Assembly: GCF_039545795.1 (NCBI RefSeq)
Contig: NZ_CP154260.1
Span: 3,973,001 to 4,037,000, forward strand
Direction: 5' to 3'
Length of the DNA: 64,000 nucleotides
From: Chitinophaga niabensis
GTDB lineage: Bacteria > Bacteroidota > Bacteroidia > Chitinophagales > Chitinophagaceae
Part shown: positions 8,623-16,500 of the stretch, piece by piece
How positions within the stretch are numbered: the stretch's first letter is position 1
How the letters are laid out: every line of letters begins with the position of its first letter
Notes under the pieces: model-generated
What the model saw: the letters and a program-made list of their open reading frames with translations, nothing else
Databases searched by the model: none
Told to the model about the DNA's origin: nothing
Made by a program: the position numbers and the translations under genes

Positions 8623-9612
8623 TTAAACGGCTTTCCCAAGGAAGCGCGCATAGCGTTCTCCGGCGCTCAACACCGCGTTCTCTTCTTTTTTCTCCAATGG
8701 GGTGAAAATTTGTGTTTCGAGGCGTTTTTCCCTGTACTTCCAGGTACCGGCTACCTGCCCGTTTACGATAATGGAGGGTTTGAAATTATTGTGATCTGAA
8801 TATCCAGCCGTGTATTCATCAAAAGAAGGTAAAAGCGAAACAGTAGCTGCTCCCTGTAGTGCGGGTGTTTCAAAAAACCAATAGGCCTCTCCGTTGACCA
8901 CTGCATACTGCAATTTGCCCTTATTCATTTCCAGGCCCATTTTGGCTTCCGGGGGTTCCAATCCGCTCCACCAAATGAAATCCGCTAAAGTAGCAGGGCC
9001 TCTGCTGCTGAAATAACGCTTCGCCAACTCTGCGATGGCGGCCTCTTTTTCCAGTACAGGCATGGAAGGCACTAATTCTTCCAGCAGTGCATATACAAAT
9101 TCACTCCCCTGTATTCCTCCATTTACGATCAGCCCATCCAGTTCTGCATCCAGGAGCAGGAAATTCATGCGGATCTCATCCAGGTGTTTGTTGACTTTCA
9201 GGCAGAGCGCCAGCAGCTGGGCACGCGTTTTCCTTTTATTGCCAGCCAGGGCCCGGGCCATGATCATTTTACTCCGTTTAAGATCACTGCCGGAGAGATC
9301 CAGCCTGCTGTACAGTTGCTTATAACCTGCTTTTATCCGTTGTGCGGAAAGTTCCAGCATCCAGCCAATATCTGCGGGGGCTACAAAATGCCAGGTGGGG
9401 CGTAAAACCTGGGCGCGGAGGAACCTGCCTTCATTGAAATCCTTTTCTATGGCGGCATCCGTAATATGCGGGATCCTGTTACCGATGGCCCATTTGGCAC
9501 TGGAATAATCCTCCGCCTGCATGCATCCCATCCATGATATCAGCTCTCCCGGCTCCGAAAAGGCGGAATGACTGAGTTGTTGATTCATGAGCCGGTAATA
9601 TGCTATATCCAT
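8623..9612 (-). CDS. Winged-helix DNA-binding (HTH_42, AlkZ-related) protein
   Basis: A 329-residue protein of the HTH_42/DUF1006 superfamily, made of tandem winged helices, whose best-known members are the DNA glycosylases AlkZ/YcaQ that unhook interstrand crosslinks. Family landmarks are WMGCMQAEDY, LRPTWHFVAPADI, SSRGPATLADFIWWSGL and LLPSFDEYTAGYSDH. I did not find an obvious catalytic QxQ of AlkZ where expected (the equivalent segment reads MQAE), so a non-catalytic DNA-binding role is possible. It is monocistronic, with a TAGCTTTG -7 box 4 bp from the ATG. Confidence 0.85.
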   Translation of the reverse strand: MDIAYYRLMNQQLSHSAFSEPGELISWMGCMQAEDYSSAKWAIGNRIPHITDAAIEKDFNEGRFLRAQVLRPTWHFVAPADIGWMLELSAQRIKAGYKQLYSRLDLSGSDLKRSKMIMARALAGNKRKTRAQLLALCLKVNKHLDEIRMNFLLLDAELDGLIVNGGIQGSEFVYALLEELVPSMPVLEKEAAIAELAKRYFSSRGPATLADFIWWSGLEPPEAKMGLEMNKGKLQYAVVNGEAYWFFETPALQGAATVSLLPSFDEYTAGYSDHNNFKPSIIVNGQVAGTWKYREKRLETQIFTPLEKKEENAVLSAGERYARFLGKAV

Positions 9613-9616
9613 ATTA

Positions 9617-9624
9617 CAAAGCTA
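9617..9624 (-). promoter_or_regulatory. -7 promoter element of the HTH_42 gene
   Basis: TAGCTTTG on the minus strand is a perfect TAnnTTTG and ends 4 nt before the ATG at 9612, predicting a leaderless or near-leaderless mRNA. No convincing -33 box. Confidence 0.5.
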
Positions 9625-9670
9625 AATGGGGTTGGTGACAACGGTATGTCAGGTGTGGTTAACAATGCAA

Positions 9671-9699
9671 ACAAAAAAGGCTTCCAATTCCGGAAGCCT
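9671..9699 (-). terminator. Rho-independent terminator of the WYL regulator gene
   Basis: On the minus strand, AGGCTTCC-(6 nt)-GGAAGCCT is followed by TTTTTTG, placed 5 bp after the stop at 9705. Confidence 0.82.
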
Positions 9700-9704
9700 C
9701 TTTC

Positions 9705-10643
9705 TTATATCACTTTCAGCAGATTCGTCAATCGTTCTTTCAGCAGATCTTTTAATGAAGCGGGTTCTATGATCTTTGCATGGTCTGCAAAGGTTACATA
9801 CCAGCGGGAGAAAGCCTGTATGCAGGGAGCATCAAAGAACATCCGCGTGTGCGTTTTGCCGGGTTTTTCACTTTTAAAGCCATAATCAAACTTCTGCTCC
9901 TGCAGGTAACGGACCATGAAATTATCCACTTCTATCACCGCAGGGAACACCTGTTCTTTCTCTTTGGCCTTTTCCAGGTAGGCTGCAAGGGATGTATGCT
10001 GCTTGTGGAACGACTTATTGGTTTGGGCGAGGGCCAGGATCCTTTCCACCCGGAAATGCCTGTAATCCTTTAATAAATGGCAATAAGCAATGGCATTCCA
10101 GGTACCGTTCTCATGAAAGATGCCGATAGGCTCAATATCCCGTTCCACAGCACCATCTTCTGTTGCGTAATTTGCACGCAGGGTTATTTTTTCTGAGATG
10201 GCTTTTATGAGCAGGGGTAATGTATCGTTCACCAGGAAGTTATGTTCGGACTTATTATGCTTCACGGCAATGCTTTCTTCCATATCCTCCAATACCTTTT
10301 TCTGTGCATTGCGTAATATGGCCCTTACTTTGAACATGGCTGATTTGAAGCGTTCGCTGTTCTGCAGATCTGCATGGTTCTCCAATATCTTCTCTGCCAT
10401 TAAAAAGGCCACCACTTCTTCTTCCGTAAACATCACGGGAGGAAGGCGGTATCCTTCCATAATGGAATAACCCAGTCCTTTTTCACCAAGGATAGGCACG
10501 CCGGCCAGTTCCAGTGAACGGATATCCCGGTATACAGTGCGGAGACTGATCTCAAAACGATCAGCTATCTCCTGGGCTACTACCAGTTTTTTAGATTGAA
10601 GATGGATAAGGATAGCCGTCAGGCGATCGAAACGTTTCATCAT
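9705..10643 (-). CDS. YafY-type HTH/WYL domain transcriptional regulator
   Basis: A 312-residue regulator: an N-terminal HTH_11 winged helix (residues 1-60, KKLVVAQEIADRFEISLRTV then YRDIRSLELAGVPI) and a WYL domain (about 140-235) with IGIFHENGTWNAIAYCH, the degenerate form of the WYL signature, and FRVERI. WYL domains sense small ligands or nucleic acids; this class usually regulates a neighbouring gene or its own. Two consecutive ATG codons begin it. It is monocistronic between two terminators. Confidence 0.92.
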   Translation of the reverse strand: MMKRFDRLTAILIHLQSKKLVVAQEIADRFEISLRTVYRDIRSLELAGVPILGEKGLGYSIMEGYRLPPVMFTEEEVVAFLMAEKILENHADLQNSERFKSAMFKVRAILRNAQKKVLEDMEESIAVKHNKSEHNFLVNDTLPLLIKAISEKITLRANYATEDGAVERDIEPIGIFHENGTWNAIAYCHLLKDYRHFRVERILALAQTNKSFHKQHTSLAAYLEKAKEKEQVFPAVIEVDNFMVRYLQEQKFDYGFKSEKPGKTHTRMFFDAPCIQAFSRWYVTFADHAKIIEPASLKDLLKERLTNLLKVI

Positions 10644-10670
10644 GCAGGCAATTTACCCATTTTTCTATGG

Positions 10671-10703
10671 AAACTAAAAAGAGGCCGGTGATGTACCGGC
10701 CTC
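10671..10703 (-). terminator. Rho-independent terminator of the NmrA/DUF1772 operon
   Basis: Minus strand GAGGCCGGT-(5 nt)-ACCGGCCTC, a 9-bp stem, followed by TTTTTAGTTT, located 6 bp after the stop at 10710. Confidence 0.85.
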
Positions 10704-10709
10704 TCTCCA

Positions 10710-11204
10710 TTATTTTTTCACCAGGCAGGCAATGATCATACATACGGTAGCAATAATGCCGATCACGGTACGTATATGATGCAGTTGATTCCATGGCTGC
10801 TCAAAAAGGGCCCGCTGTGCAGCCTTCGCTTCTTCTGATGCCGTGGCGAGATTGAACTTATCTATCATTTCATTCAGCGGTACATTCTTTGCGATGGTAA
10901 TACCAAACGTACCGAAGATGTATAATACTGTTGCAGCTGCAATGAGCCAGAAGCACAGGGAAGCGGGCTGCGAATAGTTCAGGTAAGCAGCGAGCGGTAA
11001 TAAGATCACGCTGCCCATGAAAGAGAGAAAGAACAGCGGGTTCAGAATAGCCCGGTTCATAGCCTGCATGGCAGAAAGATACTCTGTGTTGTTTAAGCGG
11101 GCGATACCCGGGATCACAGAAACGGACCATCCGTAAAAAAGACCCACCAGCATGGCAGTAGTGGTAGTTGCTGCTACTAAAATAATTCTGTCGAGTGTGA
11201 ACAT
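10710..11204 (-). CDS. DUF1772 family integral membrane protein
   Basis: A 164-residue protein with four membrane helices, starting MFTLDRIILVAATTTTAMLV at 11204, 10 bp after the NmrA-like gene. It has FYGWSVSVIPGIARL and AMQAMNRAILNPLFF, the conserved core of DUF1772 (anthrone oxygenase-like membrane proteins), and a C-terminal FEQPWNQLHHIRT that fits the family's W-x-x-x-x-H-x-x-R motif. The biochemical role in bacteria is unknown. Coupling to an NAD(P)H-dependent oxidoreductase suggests a quinone or aromatic substrate, which is inference. Confidence 0.85.
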   Translation of the reverse strand: MFTLDRIILVAATTTTAMLVGLFYGWSVSVIPGIARLNNTEYLSAMQAMNRAILNPLFFLSFMGSVILLPLAAYLNYSQPASLCFWLIAAATVLYIFGTFGITIAKNVPLNEMIDKFNLATASEEAKAAQRALFEQPWNQLHHIRTVIGIIATVCMIIACLVKK

Positions 11205-11214
11205 ATAATATAGG

Positions 11215-12039
11215 TTAAAGGTTGCTAAGATAATTTTCAAAAGATAAAGGCCGGCGGTGCAGCAGGTATTCCAGGTCCTTTTCCACATAAGCAAATTCAT
11301 TCGCCCTGATACCATCCACCATGCTCACCATACAACTGATCAGTTCTTCCGGCAAATGTGCTGCGGCCAATCCTTTCTCAAGATAAGCATTCGGCACATC
11401 TGAATAGGTGATGTTTAAGAGCCTGGCAGTGTCTGCAAAAGTATAGGCCTTACCACCGGAGATCTCATACACTTTGTTTTCATGTCCTTTCTCTGTGAGT
11501 ACATTTGCCAGTGCTTCCGCAATATCCTGACGGGATACAAAACTCACTTTACCGTTGCCTGCGGGATATTCCCAATGTCCTTTTTCAAGTGCGTTGCCCA
11601 TGAACAGCGGTATTATTTCCATATACAAACTGTTCCTCAGGAAAGTATAAGTGATACCGGAAGAAAGAATAGCCCTTTCCGTGGCCAATGCCTGATGGGT
11701 AGCATAAAAGTTGGCCAGTACAGAAGGTTTTATGGAACCGGTATATACAATATGTTTTACCTCCTGCTGCATGGCAGCGCGCACCACATTGGTTTCCTGC
11801 CGGATACCTTCCTGCCCCATGCTGGTAGCGGAGATCTGCAGGAGTTTATCCACCCCTTTAAATGCAGCATTTAAGCTATCCAGGTTTTCATAATCAGCCC
11901 TGCGCACCTGCACATCGGATCCCTCCATAGTGGCAGGATCTCTTACTATGGCTATTATACTGCCTGGTTCTGTTTTCTTCAGCAGGAAACGGATGGTGGC
12001 TTTTCCTAAGTTCCCGTTGGCACCTGTAATTGCTATCAT
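11215..12039 (-). CDS. NmrA-like NAD(P)H-binding oxidoreductase (QorB type)
   Basis: A 274-residue atypical short-chain dehydrogenase. The Rossmann motif is TGANGNLG at residues 4-11. The segments AIVRDPATMEG, GVDKLLQIS and VYTGSIKP, and the lack of the YxxxK pair, are typical of NmrA/QorB-like proteins that act as NAD(P)H:quinone oxidoreductases or redox sensors. It is the first gene of a two-gene operon with DUF1772 (10 bp spacing) and lies 67 bp downstream of an AraC regulator on the same strand. A TAGCTTTG promoter element precedes it. Confidence 0.88.
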   Translation of the reverse strand: MIAITGANGNLGKATIRFLLKKTEPGSIIAIVRDPATMEGSDVQVRRADYENLDSLNAAFKGVDKLLQISATSMGQEGIRQETNVVRAAMQQEVKHIVYTGSIKPSVLANFYATHQALATERAILSSGITYTFLRNSLYMEIIPLFMGNALEKGHWEYPAGNGKVSFVSRQDIAEALANVLTEKGHENKVYEISGGKAYTFADTARLLNITYSDVPNAYLEKGLAAAHLPEELISCMVSMVDGIRANEFAYVEKDLEYLLHRRPLSFENYLSNL

Positions 12040-12058
12040 AGTATTGTTATTTCTTAAA

Positions 12059-12066
12059 CAAAGCTA
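12059..12066 (-). promoter_or_regulatory. -7 promoter element of the NmrA-like operon
   Basis: TAGCTTTG on the minus strand, a perfect TAnnTTTG, 19 nt before the ATG at 12039. It lies between the AraC gene and the oxidoreductase, so the latter has its own promoter. Confidence 0.5.
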
Positions 12067-12106
12067 TGATGGTGTGTTTCGGGAAAATAGAACAAAACCG
12101 ACAGCC

Positions 12107-12925
12107 CTAGATTTTCCATTCAGGGAAGTTCTCGATCACTTCCTGTGATTGTTTGCTGAACTGATAAGGTGAGATGCCTGTGAACTCTTTAAAGGTGCGG
12201 ATAAAATGAGACTGGTCTGAATACTCATTCTCAAAAGCGATATCGCTCAGTTTGTCGAAATCATTATTCCGCAGCTGGTTCAACGAAGCCTGGAACTTGC
12301 AGATACGTGAAAACATCTTGGGAGAAATACCTACTATTTCTTTGAACCTGCGCTCGAAATTCCTTTCGGACATGTTCAGTTTATCCAGCAGTTCTTTCAG
12401 GGGTACATTGCCTTTGGAGGTAATGATACTGTTGATGGCATATTGGGTATTACCGTCTACCGGCACTTTATTCTTCTGCACCAGCGAAAAAAGATAAGCG
12501 TTGAGGATATCTATCTGCTCATTGATATCACGCGTGTTCAGTAATTGTTCTGATAGCCTGAAACCCTGCTTCATGGACAGGAGGTTAACATCCACACAGG
12601 TATTGGTAAGTTCTTCCGCATTGATCCCAAAAATAGATTTCAATGCCTGGGGATAGAAGTAGATTCCAATGGTATTGAATTTACCCGGAGCATGCAGGGT
12701 AGTATGTTTGGTGGATTGCCCGTAGAGGAAAAGATCCGGCAGCTTCTTTTCATCCTGATCATAGAACCTTACGAAATCTGATTGCTGGAAGATGAGGCCG
12801 GGGCATCCGTCTGCCACGGGTGCAAAAGTTCTGGGCGTTTCATCCATGGCTGTGCTTTGCAGCGTCCAGATGTAACGTACATGGTCCCTGAGGTAGGCAG
12901 GTGGTTGTATCTGTTCGAACTTCAT
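12107..12925 (-). CDS. AraC family transcriptional regulator
   Basis: A 272-residue regulator beginning MKFEQIQPPAYLRDHVRYIW, the opening of the DUF6597 sensor domain found on many Bacteroidota AraC proteins; an upstream in-frame ATG at 13012 would run into the divergent helicase promoter. The C-terminal two HTH units (about 165-260) include MSERNFERRFKEIVGISPKM and SDQSHFIRTFKEFTGISPYQ, the canonical AraC signature. It lies directly upstream of the NmrA/DUF1772 operon, which it probably controls. The ligand is unknown. Confidence 0.9.
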   Translation of the reverse strand: MKFEQIQPPAYLRDHVRYIWTLQSTAMDETPRTFAPVADGCPGLIFQQSDFVRFYDQDEKKLPDLFLYGQSTKHTTLHAPGKFNTIGIYFYPQALKSIFGINAEELTNTCVDVNLLSMKQGFRLSEQLLNTRDINEQIDILNAYLFSLVQKNKVPVDGNTQYAINSIITSKGNVPLKELLDKLNMSERNFERRFKEIVGISPKMFSRICKFQASLNQLRNNDFDKLSDIAFENEYSDQSHFIRTFKEFTGISPYQFSKQSQEVIENFPEWKI

Positions 12926-12995
12926 ACTTTTTAAAATTACGGGATTTTCCCCTTTCCTGGAAAGGGAATGGAGAAATGGCTGGTTTTCAATGCGT

Positions 12996-13026
12996 TTTGC
13001 AATCCCCTCCACCCTAAGTACCTTTG
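12996..13026 (+). promoter_or_regulatory. Full-consensus promoter of the SF1 helicase gene
   Basis: TTTG (12996-12999), exactly 19 bp, then TACCTTTG (13019-13026): the textbook Bacteroidota primary-sigma promoter. The ATG is at 13031, only 4 nt after the -7 box, so the transcript should start at or next to the start codon. Confidence 0.72.
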
Positions 13027-13030
13027 CGCC

Positions 13031-14926
13031 ATGAATTATTTTTCAAAGCTGTTGGATCTGTTGAAAACGGAGCGGGAGGAAGATCAGCAATCTTATCAGA
13101 AATTGAGTGAAACCCTGTCTGTTTCTGAACGAAGGGCCAATGGGTTAACCTGGTATCCAATTGCCATCAGGGACACAGAAATGAGCCGTGGGGACTATCT
13201 GACGGTGGAAGTGGAACGCACCACCCACCAGGATGTGGTACACCAGCTGCGTTTTGGCGTATCTGCGGTTTTATTTTCCAATCACGACAGGAAGCAGGAT
13301 TACGTGGAAGGCACTATTTCCTTCCAGAGCGGCAACCGCCTCAAGATCACTTTACGTACAGATGAATTACCGGAATGGTCACGCAATGGCAAACTGGGTA
13401 TTGATCTGCTTTTTGATGATACGAGTTATGATGAAATGCAGTATGCCCTCAAACAGGCTGATGCAAAAGCAGAAGAGAGACTGATCCAGGTACTCACCGG
13501 AGAGAAGAAGCCGGATTTTCATACCGGCATCCCTTCTTTCCCTGTAACAAAATTAAATGCCTCCCAACAGGCCGCAGTAGATAAAATACTTTCCGCCAAT
13601 GATCTGGCTATTGTACACGGCCCTCCCGGTACAGGTAAAACCACTACACTGGTACAGGCTATTAAAGCACTGATCAAACAAGATCATAAACAGATCCTCG
13701 TAGTAGCACCCAGCAATACTGCGGTAGACCTGCTAAGTGAAAAATTATCCGATGAAGGATTGAATGTACTGCGGGTAGGTAATCCTGCACGTGTGTCTGA
13801 AAGGTTAATGTCCCTCACGCTGGATAGCCGTGTATCAGAGCATAGCAGTATGAAAGAGATAGGGAAACTGAAGAAGCAGGCAAACGAGTTCAGGAACATG
13901 GCGCACAAATACAAACGGAACTTCGGCAAAGCGGAACGCGATCAACGCAAAGCCCTCTTTGATGAAGCGCGCAATATCATGAAGCAGGTAGAGAAAACAG
14001 AACAATACATCATTGACGACCTGCTCACTAAAGCACAGGTGATCACTGCTACACTGGTAGGTGCCAATCACTATACTGTCAAACATCTCACTTATCATAC
14101 CGTAGTGATAGACGAAGCGGGTCAGGCATTGGAACCGGCCTGCTGGATACCTATCCTCAAAGCACAGAAAGTAGTACTGGCGGGTGATCATTGCCAGTTA
14201 TCCCCTACTGTTAAATCCAATGAGGCAGCCAGGAAGGGTTTAAGCACCACACTGCTGGAAAAGTGTGTGGCCCTGCATCCTGAAGCAGTTGTGTTACTGG
14301 AAGAACAGTACCGTATGAACGAAATGATCATGGGCTATTCTTCTTCCATCTTTTACCAGGATAAACTGAAGGCCCATGGTTCTGTAGCACAACATCTGTT
14401 GTTCCCGGCAGATAAACCGCTGGCCTTTGTTGATACGGCAGGTTGCGGGTTTGAAGAGAAGTCTGAAGGTACCAGCACCACCAATCCTGATGAAGCCGCA
14501 TTCTTATACAAACACCTCAGCTTACTGGTAACCGAATTACGCAGCCGGTATGGGGATCATGAGTTGCCTGACATTGCTATCATCTCTCCCTATAAGCAGC
14601 AGATACAGGTATTGAAGGAACAATTGCTGCATTCCCCGGAACTGCAAAGTTATGGGAACAGGATCTCCGTGAATACAATAGACAGCTTCCAGGGGCAGGA
14701 AAGAGACATTGTGTATATCAGCATGACAAGAAGTAATGCAGAAAATAACATCGGGTTCCTCTCTGATATCCGGCGCATGAATGTGGCCATGACAAGAGCA
14801 CGTAAAAAACTGGTGGTGATCGGAGATAGTGCAACGCTTTCACAATTACCCTTCTACGCTGATTTCATCACGTATGCGGAGCAGCGGGATGCTTATCAAA
14901 GTGCCTGGGAATTTGCTGACATGTAA
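13031..14926 (+). CDS. UPF1-like superfamily 1 DNA/RNA helicase (AAA_11/AAA_12)
   Basis: A 631-residue helicase with the Upf1/SMUBP2 order of motifs: N-terminal beta-barrel region (about 60-180), Walker A GPPGTGKTTTLV near residue 197, motif II VVIDEAGQA (DEAG box), motif III LAGDHCQLSPTV, EEQYRMNE (motif IV), VNTIDSFQGQERD (motif V) and NVAMTRARKKLVVIGD (motif VI). It would unwind nucleic acid duplexes 5' to 3' using ATP. The start at 13031 is chosen because of the promoter and because upstream codons overlap the AraC promoter region. The gene is transcribed alone. Confidence 0.94.
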   Translation: MNYFSKLLDLLKTEREEDQQSYQKLSETLSVSERRANGLTWYPIAIRDTEMSRGDYLTVEVERTTHQDVVHQLRFGVSAVLFSNHDRKQDYVEGTISFQSGNRLKITLRTDELPEWSRNGKLGIDLLFDDTSYDEMQYALKQADAKAEERLIQVLTGEKKPDFHTGIPSFPVTKLNASQQAAVDKILSANDLAIVHGPPGTGKTTTLVQAIKALIKQDHKQILVVAPSNTAVDLLSEKLSDEGLNVLRVGNPARVSERLMSLTLDSRVSEHSSMKEIGKLKKQANEFRNMAHKYKRNFGKAERDQRKALFDEARNIMKQVEKTEQYIIDDLLTKAQVITATLVGANHYTVKHLTYHTVVIDEAGQALEPACWIPILKAQKVVLAGDHCQLSPTVKSNEAARKGLSTTLLEKCVALHPEAVVLLEEQYRMNEMIMGYSSSIFYQDKLKAHGSVAQHLLFPADKPLAFVDTAGCGFEEKSEGTSTTNPDEAAFLYKHLSLLVTELRSRYGDHELPDIAIISPYKQQIQVLKEQLLHSPELQSYGNRISVNTIDSFQGQERDIVYISMTRSNAENNIGFLSDIRRMNVAMTRARKKLVVIGDSATLSQLPFYADFITYAEQRDAYQSAWEFADM

Positions 14927-14972
14927 TAAATGCGCGGTTTTTTCGTTATTTTTAGTATCTATCCCGCAAGCC

Positions 14973-15701
14973 ATGAAAACAATATTACTGTCTGCCCTTA
15001 TCACTATTTCCGCCCTGCCTGTTTGCGCCCAGCTGTCCATAGGCATTATTGGTGGTTATAGTCATGCTACACAACGTATATCCGGCCGCACGTATAATAA
15101 CCAGGATTTTGCCAGTGAAGATGAATCCCTCTTTGCGGAAACCAGATCTACACCGCAATGGCATGGCGGTGTAATAGCAGATCTGCGGTTAATAAAGGGA
15201 TTTCACCTGCAGCCGCAGGTACTGATCAGTTCCAAAGGTGTGAAGGAAGAAGAAAGCTGGAGGCCGGAACATTGGGTAGATGGTACTTACAAAACAAGAT
15301 TGATCTACCTGGAAATACCCCTGAACCTGGTATACAAGTTCCATCTTGGACCTGGTAAACTGGCTGTAGGTGCCGGGCCTTATTTTGCATTTCCCCTGTC
15401 TGGCACTTTTAAGAGTGAGGGTAAGCTCAAAGATCCCAATGGTCAGCCGGCGGGCAGCTTCAACAGAGAACAGAACATCCAGTTTGATGATTTTGCCGGG
15501 AATGGTTATTCGGGTAAATACTATAAGAATTCAGATGCCGGTGTGAACATCATTGCCGGATATGAATTTAAGAATGGGCTGTTGGTCAATATCAATTATA
15601 GTCTGGGATTAACAGATGTATATCCCAAAGACCCGGAAGTGAGGAAGAATGCCTATATCGGCATCAGTGCAGGTTATCAGTTCCGGTTATGGCGCAGATA
15701 A
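14973..15701 (+). CDS. Outer membrane beta-barrel protein (PorT/OMP_b-brl_2 type), copy 1
   Basis: A 242-residue secreted protein with signal peptide MKTILLSALITISALPVCAQ, then alternating beta strands of an 8-strand barrel: LSIGIIGGYSHAT, GFHLQPQVLISSKG, LEIPLNLVYKFHLGPGKLAVG, NIIAGYEFKNGLLVNINYS and the terminal AYIGISAGYQFRLW. The family (PF13568-like) is widespread in Bacteroidota with few known functions. The next gene, 11 bp downstream, is a clear paralogue, so these are a tandem duplication. Both lie just before the split SusC operon. Confidence 0.85.
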   Translation: MKTILLSALITISALPVCAQLSIGIIGGYSHATQRISGRTYNNQDFASEDESLFAETRSTPQWHGGVIADLRLIKGFHLQPQVLISSKGVKEEESWRPEHWVDGTYKTRLIYLEIPLNLVYKFHLGPGKLAVGAGPYFAFPLSGTFKSEGKLKDPNGQPAGSFNREQNIQFDDFAGNGYSGKYYKNSDAGVNIIAGYEFKNGLLVNINYSLGLTDVYPKDPEVRKNAYIGISAGYQFRLWRR

Positions 15702-15712
15702 ATCCAATACTT

Positions 15713-16429
15713 ATGCGAATTATATTACTTTTCCTTCTTGTTGTTTGTACACTGCCCGTTTGTGCGCAGGTTTCCATTGGTGTGATCGGAGGATATAGCC
15801 ATGCCACCTTAAAAGCCAGTGACCGGCAGGAAATATATACTGCTGATATATTCCCCCCTCCTACTCCGGAAAGTAAATATGCTCCTAAATGGCATGCAGG
15901 CCTGGTAGCAGATATCCATCTGATAAAAGGCTTTTATTTGCAGCCCCAGGTGCTGATCAGCAAAAAGGGCGCTAAAATGGAGCAACGTGCCTATCTATCT
16001 TTCATTACTTATATCGGAGATCAAAAGACTGACCTGACGTACCTGGAATTGCCTGTGAACCTGGTGTATAAGATGCCATTAGGAACAGGCAAACTGGTAG
16101 CGGGTGCCGGAGGCTATTGTGCCAGGGGGATATCCGGCAAATTTGATGATCGTGTTAGTCAGACCACTCCGGGCAACCCTACCTACAAAAATGAAATAAG
16201 TGGTAAAATACGGTTTGAAAATAAAATACCGGCACAGCACGAACCCACTTATTTTTACAAAAAAAGTGACCACGGCCTGAACTTCATGGCAGGTTATGAG
16301 TTTAAGAACGGTTTGATATTCAACGCCAGCTACAGCATGGGATTAACAGATGCTTTCACGCCCGAACCTGAGATCAGAAGAAATCGTTACTTCGGCCTGA
16401 GTGCCGGTTATCTTTTAAAGGTAAGATAG
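15713..16429 (+). CDS. Outer membrane beta-barrel protein, tandem copy 2
   Basis: A 238-residue paralogue of the preceding protein: signal peptide MRIILLFLLVVCTLPVCAQ, then VSIGVIGGYSHAT, GFYLQPQVLIS, LELPVNLVYKMPLGTGKLVAG, NFMAGYEFKNGLIFNASYSM and RYFGLSAGYLLKVR, each aligned to the first copy. The loops between strands differ strongly (TADIFPPPTPESKYAP; NKIPAQHEPTYFYKKS), as expected for surface-exposed loops diverging after duplication. ATG 15713 is 11 bp after the previous stop, so the two are co-transcribed. Confidence 0.85.
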   Translation: MRIILLFLLVVCTLPVCAQVSIGVIGGYSHATLKASDRQEIYTADIFPPPTPESKYAPKWHAGLVADIHLIKGFYLQPQVLISKKGAKMEQRAYLSFITYIGDQKTDLTYLELPVNLVYKMPLGTGKLVAGAGGYCARGISGKFDDRVSQTTPGNPTYKNEISGKIRFENKIPAQHEPTYFYKKSDHGLNFMAGYEFKNGLIFNASYSMGLTDAFTPEPEIRRNRYFGLSAGYLLKVR

Positions 16430-16500
16430 AAGGCCGGGCTTTTTTTGGCCCCTTTATGGAATCCTGAAAAAATATGCATCCTTCCTCCAAATGATAGCAT

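Noticed and set aside
16425..16455. Possible terminator after the second barrel gene (GGGC-T7-GGCCC)
   Set aside because: The stem is only 4 bp with a loop of T residues; too weak to call, so read-through to the plugless barrel gene is possible.
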